DNA from: Cephalotus follicularis
Lineage: Eukaryota > Streptophyta > Magnoliopsida > Oxalidales > Cephalotaceae
Direction of reading: 5' to 3'
Assembly (NCBI GenBank): GCA_001972305.1
Contig: BDDD01002295.1
Coordinates: 36,634 to 100,633 of the forward strand
DNA: 64,000 nt
Shown here: positions 44,367-54,976 of the stretch, piece by piece
Numbering within the stretch: position 1 is the stretch's first letter
Layout of the letters: the number at the start of each line of letters is the position of its first letter
Notes under the pieces: generated by a model
The model's input: only the letters and a program-made list of their open reading frames with translations
What the model was told of the DNA's origin: nothing
The model's database searches: none
Made by a program: the position numbers and the translations under genes

Positions 44367-44444
44367 AGTCGACTGTCTTTATCAGGCAGTTAACTGTCCA
44401 CACACGCATCAGACAGTCGACTGTTGCCCTGTGACAGTCGGCTG
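44367..44444. repeat. Phased AGTCGACT array 2 in D 5' LTR
   Basis: Starts at 44367, 44388, 44414 and 44436 (steps 21, 26, 22), as in the D 3' LTR. Confidence 0.87.
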
Positions 44445-45669
44445 TTTGAGCTGGTTTAGGGTTTCTTAAGTTTGACACTTCACCAATTGTACATCCATTC
44501 ATCTGAAGCATTGATGTACTACCCTGCTTACCTGTACGTATTTTTCTTACGGGTTTTATCTGTTTCGTATAAGTATTTGTCTATTTTATGTCGGGTTTAT
44601 GTTTTTGAGCTGACTGATACCAGTCTTAATTTTAGGTATATTGGTACGGATATTATGTTGGGTAAAATTTAGTTACATTATTATTATTATTATTACAAAC
44701 CACTTTTATCAAATGCTTAATTACCATATTATATTTACAAATGATTTTATTTAATTTTGTATTTTCAAAAATGGCTTTTAAAACAAAATCTTTTATTTTA
44801 TTACTTTCCTTCTTCTTCCCAAACACTCTCTCCCGTATCTCTCTTTCTCCAATCTCCCTCTCCCTCACAACTCTAATTCTTTCCTTCTTCTCACCCTCAA
44901 AATCAGCCTATATTCCTTATCCAGCAGATTGGTTTTTCCCTTTTTGCTATCCTTTCCTGTTTAGTCTCTTTTTGCTATATATGTATGCCAAAGCCATTGT
45001 CTCAGCCACCTCTCTTTGCTTGTGGTTGCTGTCGAACCTGCCATTGGAGAGTCATTGTGTTTTTGGTGTTCTTGCTTCATCAATCAGGTTAGTTTCTTCA
45101 TGGTTTCAATGTAGGAATCATTTTTGCAATGTTTGGTATAGTTGACAGGCTTTCAATTCTTGATATCTTCCTCTCGTTTTCCTTTTTGATCAGCCACTGT
45201 GTCCTCTGAATTGGTGTTTCTGCAACTATTTTTGACATCCATGAGGTTGGTTTCCTATGTTGTTATGTCTTGGTGATTGGTCTTGGATTGTTGCCATCAA
45301 ATTTTTGTACATTGGTTGCTAGAGATGGTTTTGTTGTGGTTTCGGCATTCTTGATGTTCTGTCAAATAAATACTTGGTTGTAACGATCTGTAGACACCTA
45401 GGAAACGTTATCTAATCTGGTTTTGATGCATGTGATCATCATAAATGGACAGAATTGGAGATATGCAATTGTATTTTATGGTTTAAAGTCCCTGTCACCT
45501 TAAATAATTTTTTGTCAACATGTCTCTATCGAATTCAGTGTTATAACATTGTTTTACATGCCATATAAAGTTGTTTTTAATGTTGGTAATCTTTTGGTGT
45601 CGAAAAATCTGAATCTTGGCTGCTAAGTTGCACAAAATTTCACTGAATTGTTGTTCTGTCACCCATAAC

Positions 45670-45835
45670 AGTCGACTGCCCATATGAACAGTCGACTGTC
45701 TTATATTGAGTAGTCGGCTGGACCCCTGATTCAATCGAATGATTGCATGTCCAGGTTGAGTAGTCGACTGGCCCTGTTGTGTAGTCGACTGCCACCCCTT
45801 GTTTAGTCGACTGGATTCTTGAAACAGTCGGCTGG
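45670..45835 (+). repeat. Phased AGTCGACT array in E 5' LTR, eight motifs
   Basis: The first motifs start at 45670 and 45690. The following steps match the 3' LTR (22, 21, 29, 21, 22, 21). Variants include AGTCGGCT and AATCGAAT. Confidence 0.9.
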
Positions 45836-46503
45836 ATTGTCCTGTAAACTTCTGTTTTCATCCGTTTGTTCTTCCAATGATCCGGGTCTATTGTAAACAT
45901 CATTAAGATTCTGTTTTATGTTCAAAATGAATTTTAGACCCTTATTTGAACATTGTTATGTTGTTTAGATTATTGTGCTACGTGAAGCAAATTAAGTTTA
46001 CCGGATATTCGTAAGTTAGTCTATGATCGCATAAGGTACGAATTTTCGTTCCTTGATAAACTCTTACTGATTCAGTTCTATGTTGAGAATAAATACAGAT
46101 TCTTTGTTTTGGTTTTATCTGAATTGAAACTGTTTTGTTTTAATGAGATCTACGGATATTTCCTTTGGACATCTGGTTAATTTGAAATAAATTCAGTTTT
46201 ATGAATATGCCCTTTTCAGATTATGAACTCCATTTTGTTTGGATTTTGAAATGAAGTCGGTTAGTATTTTATTGAATATATTTTCTGGCTTAATGAACTC
46301 CGCTATGATATGTTTATGAAATGCTATGCAAATGTCTCTTTGTGAAAATAAGAGAGTTGCATTTTGATTATGAAAGTATATGTGAAAATATATCGTTTGA
46401 GAACGATTTATGATTATGTTTTGGGAAACCTTTCTACGTGATTTAAATTGATTTGATGAAGTCAAAGTTTTTGAAATGGTGAAATACTGAGCTTTTATAA
46501 CCA

Positions 46504-47004
46504 CCTATGGGGGTACCATAGGCATGCTGTGAGCTGGCACGGGGGCATGACACTTTCCGTAACGGTGTGATTAGTTTACGACGTCTCTCTGGGATATCCT
46601 TGGATAGGATTTGTGATAGAGGTGTATGGATCGATCCTAGTTATATGTTTTGGGATATGTTTTGGGATATGAGAATTGTATGTGTAGTGCCGTACACTGC
46701 AATTCCATTTGGCAATGTGGGTGTCGCGAACCCGTTGCTACTATGTGTTTTTGATATGTTATGAGTTTTGGTGCTCAGTTATGCAACCTATGTTTTGGAA
46801 AGATATCCTTTATGGTTTCAAAGTTATGAACTTGGTTTATATGTTTTGCCGTGGGCATTTACAAAGTATGTTTAAATTATTTTATTGCTCAAGATTTCTG
46901 TTTTAAGGTACTTTTGAAATCTTCTTGCTTTAAAATACCGTTTACTGTTTTACATTCTATATCTGTACTGAGATTTGCTCAGCTGCATTTTTGTTTCCAT
47001 GCGG
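46504..47004 (+). promoter_or_regulatory. Four-stem block in E 5' LTR
   Basis: HP1 46504-46522 (CCTATGG/CCATAGG); HP2 46558-46580 (CGTAA/TTACG, a base-pair swap against CGTAG/CTACG in B and C); HP3 46673-46705 (GAATTG/CAATTC); HP4 46983-47004 (CTGC/GCGG with U-G). Confidence 0.75.
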
Positions 47005-47310
47005 CAGGTTATCAGGAGCGAAGGGGCAATGTGTGATGAGAGTGACTGCCCTACTATTGAGGATCATCTAGGAGCTGATCCCTTTATGTCTATGTGGTCA
47101 TAGTGGGACCCGTTTAATAAACAATATGTTAATTTCAGTTATGACTTTTGGAATATGAATAACTTTCAGTTTATGATCAGTTTCAGTATGTTTTGGATAT
47201 GCTTTAAACCATCATGTTTTTAATAAAGATGAACTTTTCTTTTATGATATGTTAAGTTTCTGTAATTTGCACCTGTGGAGACTCCCACAGCTCAGGGGTG
47301 TTACAGTTTA

Positions 47311-47321
47311 TGGTATCAGAG
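47311..47321 (+). promoter_or_regulatory. Primer-binding site of E
   Basis: TGGTATCAGAG, five bases after the LTR end. The conserved leader with ACCTAACTAGGT follows at about 47344-47355. Confidence 0.92.
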
Positions 47322-47473
47322 AATAGGCTTTGTTCCTTAGAAGACCTAACTAGGTTTGACCTGTGAGCTTGGGTAGACTTGGGTTAGGACTGTTATATTT
47401 TGGCCTTTCTGATATGTTTCTGTTTTGATTTTGTGTTTCGGTTTGATATCACGTGTTTCGGTTTCCTTCATAG

Positions 47474-48412
47474 ATGGTACGCACAAGAAACACTCCTCAG
47501 AGAACTGCACCAGCTGGGGCTCGAAATGAAGACAGAAATGAGCCTTATGTGGAAGAGTTGGTTCATCAAGCAGTTACTCAGGAAGTGAATCGTGTTATGC
47601 AACAACATAATCGGGAACAAGTTGTTGAGGAGAATGCTCCGGCCGAGGTTCAGAGGGATATGGAAACTGGGGATAGGCATGGCACACCTACTCATGGTTG
47701 GCTTGAGCGGTTTCAGAAACAGAGGCCGCAGTCTTTCAGTTTGGCTGTGACTCCTGTAGATGCCGAACACTGGGTAGCACATATGGAGAAGATCTTTAGT
47801 GTTCTGAGGTGTGATGATCAACAGAAGGTAAGTTTGGCGGCTTACAAACTCGAAGGGGATGCTCAGAAGTGGTGGGATACTCTGAATTTGGCTAAGGGTG
47901 AAGGTTATGCAGATGCTCTGTTATGGTCTGAGTTCCGGGATGTCTTCTATCAGCAGCATTTCCCCACTGCTGATAAGGAGGCCTATGCTAGAGAGTTTGT
48001 TAATACCAGGCAGAAGGATGGAGAAACAGTTTTGGAGTTCTTGGCCCGTTTCACTAGATTGGCTGGGTTTGCTGGATCCGCGGCGGGGTCAGCATCAGAG
48101 CAAGCTGAAAAGTTCAAGTGGAAGCTGCATTACCAGTTTAGGGGAAAGCTAATCAACTCCAAGTTTGCGGATGTAGCTGAAGTTGCTAATGCCGCGAAAA
48201 ACATTGAGCTGGAGAGATTGGACTTCCAGGCAGCACACCAGGAGGGGGATAAAAAGCGGTATAGGAGTGAACAAGATTCTGGACAACAGAGCAAGGGTCA
48301 CGGCAGTTCATGGAACAGGGGTAGAGGAGGCAAACAACATAAGAAGGATCACAAGCAGAATAAAGATAGTAATCAACAGCGACAACAAGGAAATGATCAG
48401 AAGAACGCATAG
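47474..48412 (+). pseudogene. Element E gag, ended early by TAG
   Basis: The 312-codon frame starts at an ATG directly after TTCCTTCATAG. It begins MVRTRNTPQRTAP. The gag domain spans about residues 75-220 (LERFQKQRPQSF, AEHWVAHMEKIF, AQKWWDTLN, VFYQQHFPTADKE). A basic Gln/Lys/Arg-rich stretch follows. The TAG at 48410-48412 lies where B reads CAG and the same frame continues downstream into the zinc knuckle, so this is a C-to-T nonsense change. Natural stop read-through cannot be ruled out. Confidence 0.92.
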
Positions 48413-49135
48413 GGAGCTGATGGGGGTAACCCCGATGTTCAGATTGCTAGATGTGATGCTTGTGGTAGGTATTATCCAGTCGGTACCTGTTATAAAGTCA
48501 GTGGGGTCTGTTTTGTATGTGGACAGATGGGACACTTCGCGAAGGATTGTCAGGATCCTCGTGCTATGGAAAGGAAGGGTAATGGTGCGAATGCTAGGCA
48601 GCGCAACGTGGGAGGCCGAGTCTTTGCAATTACGACTCATCAGGAAGCTAATGCTCCAGGTACGGTTTCAGGTTTTATTTCTGTTTGTAACCGTAGAGCT
48701 TATGTGTTATATGATACTGGATCGACGCACTCGGTTGTAGCGAGATCTTTTGTTCGGCATCTTGGAATGCCTTCGCAGTTGTTTGATCCTGCTTTGGTTC
48801 TTTCTACCCCTATGGGGACATCCGTTGTGATATCTGAGTGTTTTTATGCTTGCCCTATTGTTTTTGATGATCGGATTTGTGATGCGGATCTCTTTCCTAT
48901 GGATATGTATGATTTTGATGTTATTCTGGGTATGGATTGGTTAGAGCATCATCGGGCTACGATTGATTGTCATGCTCGGAGGATTCTGTTCGGAGAAGTG
49001 GATCGACCTGATTTTATTTATCAGGGTTTGCGGCCTATGAAAGATGTTAAGATCATATATGTTATGAAAGCTCAGAAGTTAGTAGCTAAGGGCGCCAAAG
49101 GGTTTCTAGCTGTTGTAAAGGATGTCGCCTTGAAG
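48413..49135 (+). pseudogene. Element E zinc knuckle and protease
   Basis: Same frame as gag. A Cys-rich stretch near 48450-48490 (CDACGRYYPVGTC) is followed by a perfect CCHC knuckle (CFVCGQMGHFAKDC near 48510-48550). The protease has GRVFAITTHQEANAPG, the centre LYDTGSTHSVVA (near 48708) and VILGMDWL. Relative to B, 16 bases are missing near 49126, so the frame drifts into meaningless sequence ending at 49294. RT continues in another frame. Confidence 0.9.
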
Positions 49136-52032
49136 ATTATCCTGTGGTTAGAGAGTTTTCTTATTTGTTTCCAGAGGAGTTACCGGGTTTGCCACCACAA
49201 CGGGAAGTGGAGTTTACCATTGAACTCATTCCTGGGGCGGCACCTATATCTAAAGCACCGTATAGGATGGCACCGCTTGAGTTACAAGAGCTGAAGGAGC
49301 AGTTGGAAGAGCTGTTAGATCCGGGTTTTATCCGGCCGACTGTTTCGCCGTGGGGAGCTCTGGTTTTGTTTGTGAAGAAGAAAGACGGATCTATGAGACT
49401 GTGTATTGACTATAGAGAACTGAATCGGATCACTATTCGTAATAAATACCCTTTGCCTAGGATTGATGACCTATTTGATCAACTCCAAGGTGCACGGTAT
49501 TTTTCTAAGATCGATTTAAGGTCTGGGTATCATCAGTTGCGGATAAAAGATGAGGATGTGCCTAAGACCGCTTTTCGCACACGGTATGGGCATTATGAAT
49601 TTCCGGTGATGCCGTTTGGGATTACGAATGCACCGGCAGTTCTCATGGACCTTATGAATCGGGTTTTTCATGAATTTTTGGATCGGTTTGTGATTGTGTT
49701 CATCGATGATATTCTTGTGTATTCGAAATAAAAGGAAGAACATGAAGATCAACTTCGTATAGTGCTTGGTATTTTGAGGAAGAATCAGCTATACGCAAAG
49801 TTCTCTAAATGTGAGTTCTGGTTGGAACAGGTGGCGTTTTTAGGCCATGTGGTTATAGCGGAAGGGATTACTGTGGATCCTACTAAGGTTGAAGCTATTA
49901 CTAAATGGGCGAGACCTACTACAGTATCGGAGGTTAGGAGCTTTTTTGGTTTAGCTGGTTACTATAGGCGGTTCGTGGAAGGCTTCTCCTCCATAGCCTT
50001 GCCACTGACTCAGCTTATGAGGAAGGGAGCAAAGTTTGTGTGGAATGATGAACGGGAGGCAAGTTTCGAGAAACTGAAGAACGGTCTTGTGTCTGCACCG
50101 ATTCTTCGTTTACCATCTGGGTCAGGAAGATACCAGATTTATAGTGATGCTTCTAAAAAGGGTTTGGGTTATGTTCTGATGCAGCATGGTCATGTGATAG
50201 CATATGCTTCGAGACAGTTGAAGCCTTACGAGTTGAATTACCCTACACATGATCTCGAGTTAGCGGCAGTTGTGTTTGCGTTAAAGATTTGGAGGCACTA
50301 CTTGTATGGAGAAACTTGTGACGTCTTTATCGATCATAAGAGTCTCAAGTACATCTTCACGGAAAAGGAGTTGAATATGCGTCAGAGGCGTTGGTTAGAG
50401 CTCCTGAAGGATTACGATCTGAATATTCAGTACCACCCTGGTAAGGCGAACGTGGTAGCTGATGCTCTGAGTAGGAAGAGTTATGGGAGTGTGGCGGCTT
50501 TGGTTACTCAGTCGCATTTGATAGCAGATATGGAGCGATTGGATTTGAATCTATTTGTTCGGGGTTCAGATGGATATATGGTTGGCATGTCTATGGAGCC
50601 TACCCATATATCTCGAATTAAGGCAGCTCAGAGTGATGACGGCGAGCTTTGGGCCTTGGTTTAGAATTTTGAGAAGGGTAAGCAGTTAGAGTTTCATGTG
50701 GATGAGCATGGAGTGATCTGGTTGGGTAGTCAGTTGTGTGTTCTGGTAGATACTTCTATCAGAAATGCTGTTTTGTCTGAAGCACATAGTTCTCCGTTCT
50801 CTGTTCATCCGGGTTCTACAAAAATGTACAGAGACTTAAAGGAAAATTTCTGGTGGAACGGAATGAAGAGGGATGTAGCCGAGTTTGTCGGAAAATGTTT
50901 GGTCTGTCATCAGGTTAAGATCGAACACCAGCGAGCTAGCGGTTTGTTACAGCCCTTGGAAGTTCCAGTTTGGAAATGGGACAGTATTGCGATGGATTTT
51001 GTTACAGGTTTGCCGAGAACATACAGGAGAAACGATGCTATTTGGGTTGTGGTGGATCGGTTGACCAAATCAGCTCACTTCTTGGCAATCCGAGAGGACT
51101 TCTCTGTGGATCGTTTGGCGGAGGTTTTCCAGCGGGATATTGTGAGACTTCATGGGACTCCTGTATCTATTGTTTCGGATAGGGATCCCCGTTTCACTTC
51201 ACGGTTTTGGAAAGGGTTTCAGAAAGCTTGGGGTACGAGGCTAAATTTTAGTACAGCTTTCCATCCACAGACAGATGGGCAGACAGAGAGGACCATTCAG
51301 ACCTTAGAAGATATGTTGAGGTCTTGTGCTTTGGAATGGACTGGGAACTGGGATGAGTATCTGAGTCTAGTGAAGCTCGCCTACAATAACAGTTGGCATG
51401 ATAGTATTCGTACGGCTCCGTTTGAAGCTCTTTATGGGAGGAAATGTCGAGCTCTGACATGCTGGGATGAAGTCGGAGAAAGAGTTATCGAAGGACCAGA
51501 GCTAGTACGAATCACTAATGAGAAAGTAGCTATAGCAAGGGAGAGGTTGAAGACAACTCAATCTCGACAGAAAAGTTATGCGGATAAACATCAAAAGGAT
51601 TTGGAGTTCAAAGTAGGTGAACATGTGTTCTTAAAAGTTTCACCTTGGAAAGGCGTCCGACGGTTTGGACTAAAGGGGAAGTTGAGTCCTCGGTTTATAG
51701 GACCATTTGAAATTTTTGAGAGGGTTGGCGCAGTTACGTATCGGTTAGCTTTGCCTCCACAGTTATCTCATGTTCATGATGTGTTCCATGTGTCCTTGTT
51801 AAGGGGTTATCAGTATCATCCCCTACACGTGGTCCACTATCCTTTGGACAACATTCGGGAGGATTTATCTTATGACGAGGAGGCGGAGGCTATTCTAGAT
51901 CTAAAGGAACGGGTTACGCGTAGCAAGACCGTTCCGTTTGTGAAAGTGTTATGGAGGAACCATCCCGAACGTGAGGCTACTTGGGAGATGGAGGAGCACA
52001 TTCGGGAACGATACCCTCGTTTTTTCGTTTAA
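49136..52032 (+). pseudogene. Element E pol: RT, RNase H, integrase, chromodomain-like tail
   Basis: One frame with two stops: TAA 49729-49731 just after the RT catalytic [10 protein letters not shown], and TAG 50662-50664 where B has CAG. RT also has [11 protein letters not shown]. RNase [34 protein letters not shown]. Integrase: [31 protein letters not shown], and [13 protein letters not shown] with the catalytic Glu, 35 residues after the second Asp. The tail has IGPFEIF, then LKERVTRSKTVPF, EREATWEMEEH and RFFV before TAA. It is the most intact pol in the window. Confidence 0.93.
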
Positions 52033-52071
52033 GGTATGTGTATGTTAAGATTTCGGGACGAAATCTTCTTT

Positions 52072-52085
52072 TTAGGGGGGGTGGA
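52072..52085 (+). promoter_or_regulatory. Polypurine tract of E
   Basis: AGGGGGGGTGGA directly before TGTAATACCCTG, after the 3' UTR signature TTTCGGGACGAAATC. Confidence 0.9.
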
Positions 52086-53240
52086 TGTAATACCCTGATT
52101 ACCTGTACGAATTTTTCTTACGGGTTTTATCTATTTAGTTTAAGTATTTGTCTGTTTTATGTCAGGTTTATGTTTTTGGGCTGACTGATACCAGCCTTAA
52201 TTCTGGGCATGTTGGTACGGATATTATGTTGGGTAAAATTTAGTTACATTATTATTATTATTATTACAAACCACTTTTATCAAATACTTAATTACCATAT
52301 TATATTTACAAATGATTTTATTTAATTTTGTATTTTCAAAAATTTCTTTTAAAACAAAATCTTTTATTTTATTACTTTCCTTCTTCTTCCCAAACACTCT
52401 CTCCCGTATCTCTCTTTCTCCAATCTCCCTCTCCTTCACAACTCTAATTCTTTCCTTCTTCTCACCCCAAAAATCAGCCTATATTCCTTATCCAGCAGAT
52501 TGGTTTTTCCCTTTTTGCTATCCTTTCCCGTTTGGTCTATTTTCACTATATATGTATGCCAAAGCCATTGTGTCAGCCACCTCTCTTTGCTTGTGGTTGC
52601 TGTCGAACCTGCCATTGGAGAGTCATTGTGTTTTTGGTGTTCTTGCTTCATCAATCAGGTTAGTTTCTTCATGGTTTCAATGTAGGAATCGTTTTTGAAA
52701 TGTTTGGTATAGTTGACAGGCTTTGAATTCTTGATATCTTCCTCTCGTTTTCCTTTTTGATCAGCCACTGTGTCCTCGGAATTGGTGTTTCTGCAACTAT
52801 TTTTGACATCCATCAGGTTGGTTCCCTATGTTGTTACGTCTTGGTGATTGGTGTTGGATTGTTGCCATCAAATTTTTGTACATTGGTTGCTAGAGATGGT
52901 TTTGTTGTGGTTTCAGCATTCTTGATGTTCTGTCAAGTAAATCCTTGGTTCTAACGATCTATAGACACCTAGGAAATGTTATGTAATCTGGTTTTGATGC
53001 ATGTGATCATCATAAATGGACAGAATTGGAGCTATGCAATTGTATGTTATGGTTTAAAGTCCCTGTCACCTTAAATAATTTTCTGTCAACATGTCTCTGT
53101 CGAATTCAGTGTTATAACATTGTTTTACATGCCATATAAAGTTGTTTTTAATGTTGGTAATCTTCTGGTGTCGAAAAATCCGAGTCTTGGCTGCTAAGTT
53201 GCACAAAATTTCACTGAATTGTTGTTCTGTCACCCAGAAC

Positions 53241-53405
53241 AGTCGACTGCCCATATGAACAGTCGACTGTCTTATATTGAGTAGTCGGCTGGACCCCTGA
53301 TTCAGTCGAATGCTTGCATGTCCAGGTTGAGTAGTCGACTGGCCCTGTTGTGTAGTCGACTGCCACCCCTTGTTTAGTCGACTGGATTCTTGAAACAGTC
53401 GGCTG
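53241..53405 (+). repeat. Phased AGTCGACT array in E 3' LTR, eight motifs
   Basis: Starts at 53241, 53261, 53283, 53304, 53333, 53354, 53376 and 53397 (steps 20, 22, 21, 29, 21, 22, 21). The plan equals that of B, although the LTR 5' parts of B and E differ. Confidence 0.92.
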
Positions 53406-54077
53406 GATTGTCCTGTAAACTTCTGTTTTCATCCGTTTGTTCTTCCAATGATCCGGGTCTATTGTAAACATCATTAAGATTCTGTTTTATGTTCAAAATG
53501 AATTTTAGACCCTTATTTGAACATTGTTATGTTGTTTAGATTATTGTGCTACGTGAAGCAAATTAAGTTTACCGGATATTCGTAAGTGAGTTTGTGATCG
53601 CATAAGGTACGGATTTTCGTTCCTTGATAAACTCTTACTGATTCAGTTCTATGTTGAGAATAAATTAAAATTCTTTGTTTTGGTTTTATCTGAATTGAAA
53701 CTATTTTGTTTTAATGAGATGTACGGATATTTCCTTTGGACATTTGGTTAATTTGAAATAAATTCAGTTTTATGAATATGCCCTTTTCAGATTATGAACT
53801 CCGTTTTGTTTGGATTTTGAAATGAAGTCAGTTAATATTTTATTGAATATATTTTATAGCTTAATGAACTCCGCTATGATATGTTTATGAAATGCTATGC
53901 AAATGTCTCTTTATTGTGAAAATAAAAGTGTTGCATTTTGATTATAAAAGTATATGTGAAAATATATCGTTTGAAAACGATTTATGATTATGTTTTGGGA
54001 AACCTTTCTACGTGATTTAAATTGATTTGATGAAATCAAAGTTTTTGAAATGGTGAAATACTGAGCTTTTATAACCA

Positions 54078-54567
54078 CCTATGGGGGTACCATAGGCATG
54101 CTGTGACCCTGGCACAGGGGCATGACACTTTCCGTAACGGTGTGATTAGTTTACGGCGTCTCTCTGGGATATCCTTGGATAGGATTTGTGATAGAGGCGT
54201 ATGGATCGATCCTAGTTATATGTTTTGGGATATGTTTTGGGATATGGGAATTGTATGTGTAGTGCCGTACACTACAATTCCATTTGGCAAGAACCCCTTG
54301 TTACTATATGTTTCTGATATGTTATGGGTTTTGGTGCTCAGTTATGGAACCTATGTTTTTGAAAGGTATACTTTATGGTTTCAAAGTTATGAACTTGGTT
54401 TATATGTTTTGCCGTGGGCATTTATAAAGTATGTTTAAATTATTTTATTGCTCAAGATTTCTGTTTTAAGGTACTTTTGAAATCTTCTTGCTTTAAAATA
54501 CCATTTACTGTTTTACATTCTATATCTGTACTGAGGTTTGCTCAGCCGCATTTTTGTTTCCATGCGG
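54078..54567 (+). promoter_or_regulatory. Four-stem block in E 3' LTR
   Basis: HP1 54078-54096; HP2 54132-54156 (CCGTAA/TTACGG); HP3 54247-54281 (GGAATTGTA/TACAATTCC around TGTGTA/TACAC); HP4 54546-54567 (CCGC/GCGG). Confidence 0.75.
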
Positions 54568-54868
54568 CAGGTTATAAGGAGCAAAGGGACAATGTGTGAT
54601 GAGAGTGACTTACCTATGTCTGAGGATCATCTAGGAGCTGATCCCTTTATGTTTATGTGGTCATAGTGGGACCCGTTTAATAAACAATATGTTGATTTCA
54701 GTTATGACTTTTGGATTATGAATATGTTTTAGTTTATGATCAGTTTCAGTATGTTTTGGATATGCTTTAAACCGTGACGTTTTTAATAAAGATGAACTTT
54801 TCTTTTATGATATGTTAAGTTTCTGTAATTTGCACCTGTGGCGACTCCCATAGCTCGGGGGTGTTACA

Positions 54869-54976
54869 ATTTACCAATCACAGAAATTATTAAAATTGGA
54901 CAAATAACTTAATTAAAATGTATATTTTAGTTCAAAATTGGATTAATAGACATTAATTGAATTTGCGGTTATTACA
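54869..54976 (-). mobile_element. Element D 5' LTR, outer end
   Basis: After the E target duplication ATTTA (54869-54873), the LTR continues to TTACA at 54976 (TGTAA on the minus strand). ATGCA follows, the D target duplication. Confidence 0.93.

Larger units (their letters stand above)
42239..44514 (-). mobile_element. Element D 5' LTR, main part
   Basis: It matches 29842-32113 of the D 3' LTR by eye. It is cut at the left by element C and at the right by element E. It includes phased arrays 43199-43311 and 44367-44444. Confidence 0.93.
44515..47305 (+). mobile_element. Element E 5' LTR
   Basis: TGTACTACCCTG to GGGGTGTTACA. The first 60 bases differ from the 3' LTR at six sites, but long later stretches are nearly identical. 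An ATT microsatellite lies at 44679-44695, a CT-rich stretch at 44800-44890, a donor-like CAGGTTAGTTT near 45087 and a TAAGGTACGAATTTTCGTTCC motif near 46032. Confidence 0.95.
44515..54868 (+). mobile_element. Element E: complete Ty3/gypsy element in the D 5' LTR
   Basis: A 10,354-bp element with LTRs of 2,791 and 2,783 bp. Flanks are ATTGA (44510-44514) and ATTTA (54869-54873); the uninterrupted D LTR has ATTTA at this spot, so this is a 5-bp TSD with one later change. The internal order is primer site, gag, protease, RT, RNase H, integrase, chromodomain-like tail, polypurine tract. Only a few lesions interrupt gag-pol, so it is among the younger copies, but it is not autonomous. Confidence 0.95.
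52086..54868 (+). mobile_element. Element E 3' LTR
   Basis: A 2,783-bp LTR, TGTAATACCCTG to GGGGGTGTTACA. It carries the eight-motif array (53241-53405) and the four-stem block (54078-54567). Confidence 0.95.
29459..54976 (-). mobile_element. Element D: minus-strand Ty3/gypsy element with nested insertions
   Basis: D is bounded by ATGCA on both sides (29454-29458, 54977-54981). Minus-strand order: 5' LTR (54976-54874, then 44514-42239, split by E), a rearranged zone with C and F fragments (42238-36551), gag, protease, pol, polypurine tract, 3' LTR (32224-29459). The first ~383 bp at the low-coordinate end of the 5' LTR, the primer site and the gag start are missing, lost together with most of the C left LTR. 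It is the same family as A. Confidence 0.9.

Noticed and set aside
44741..45145. 134-codon ORF repeated at 52312-52698
   Set aside because: It is the CT-rich part of the E LTRs, identical in position in both, with frame differences at the end; not a gene.
48410..48412. Programmed stop read-through at the end of E gag
   Set aside because: B has CAG there and E has other stops of the same kind; a simple C-to-T change is more likely, though not excluded.
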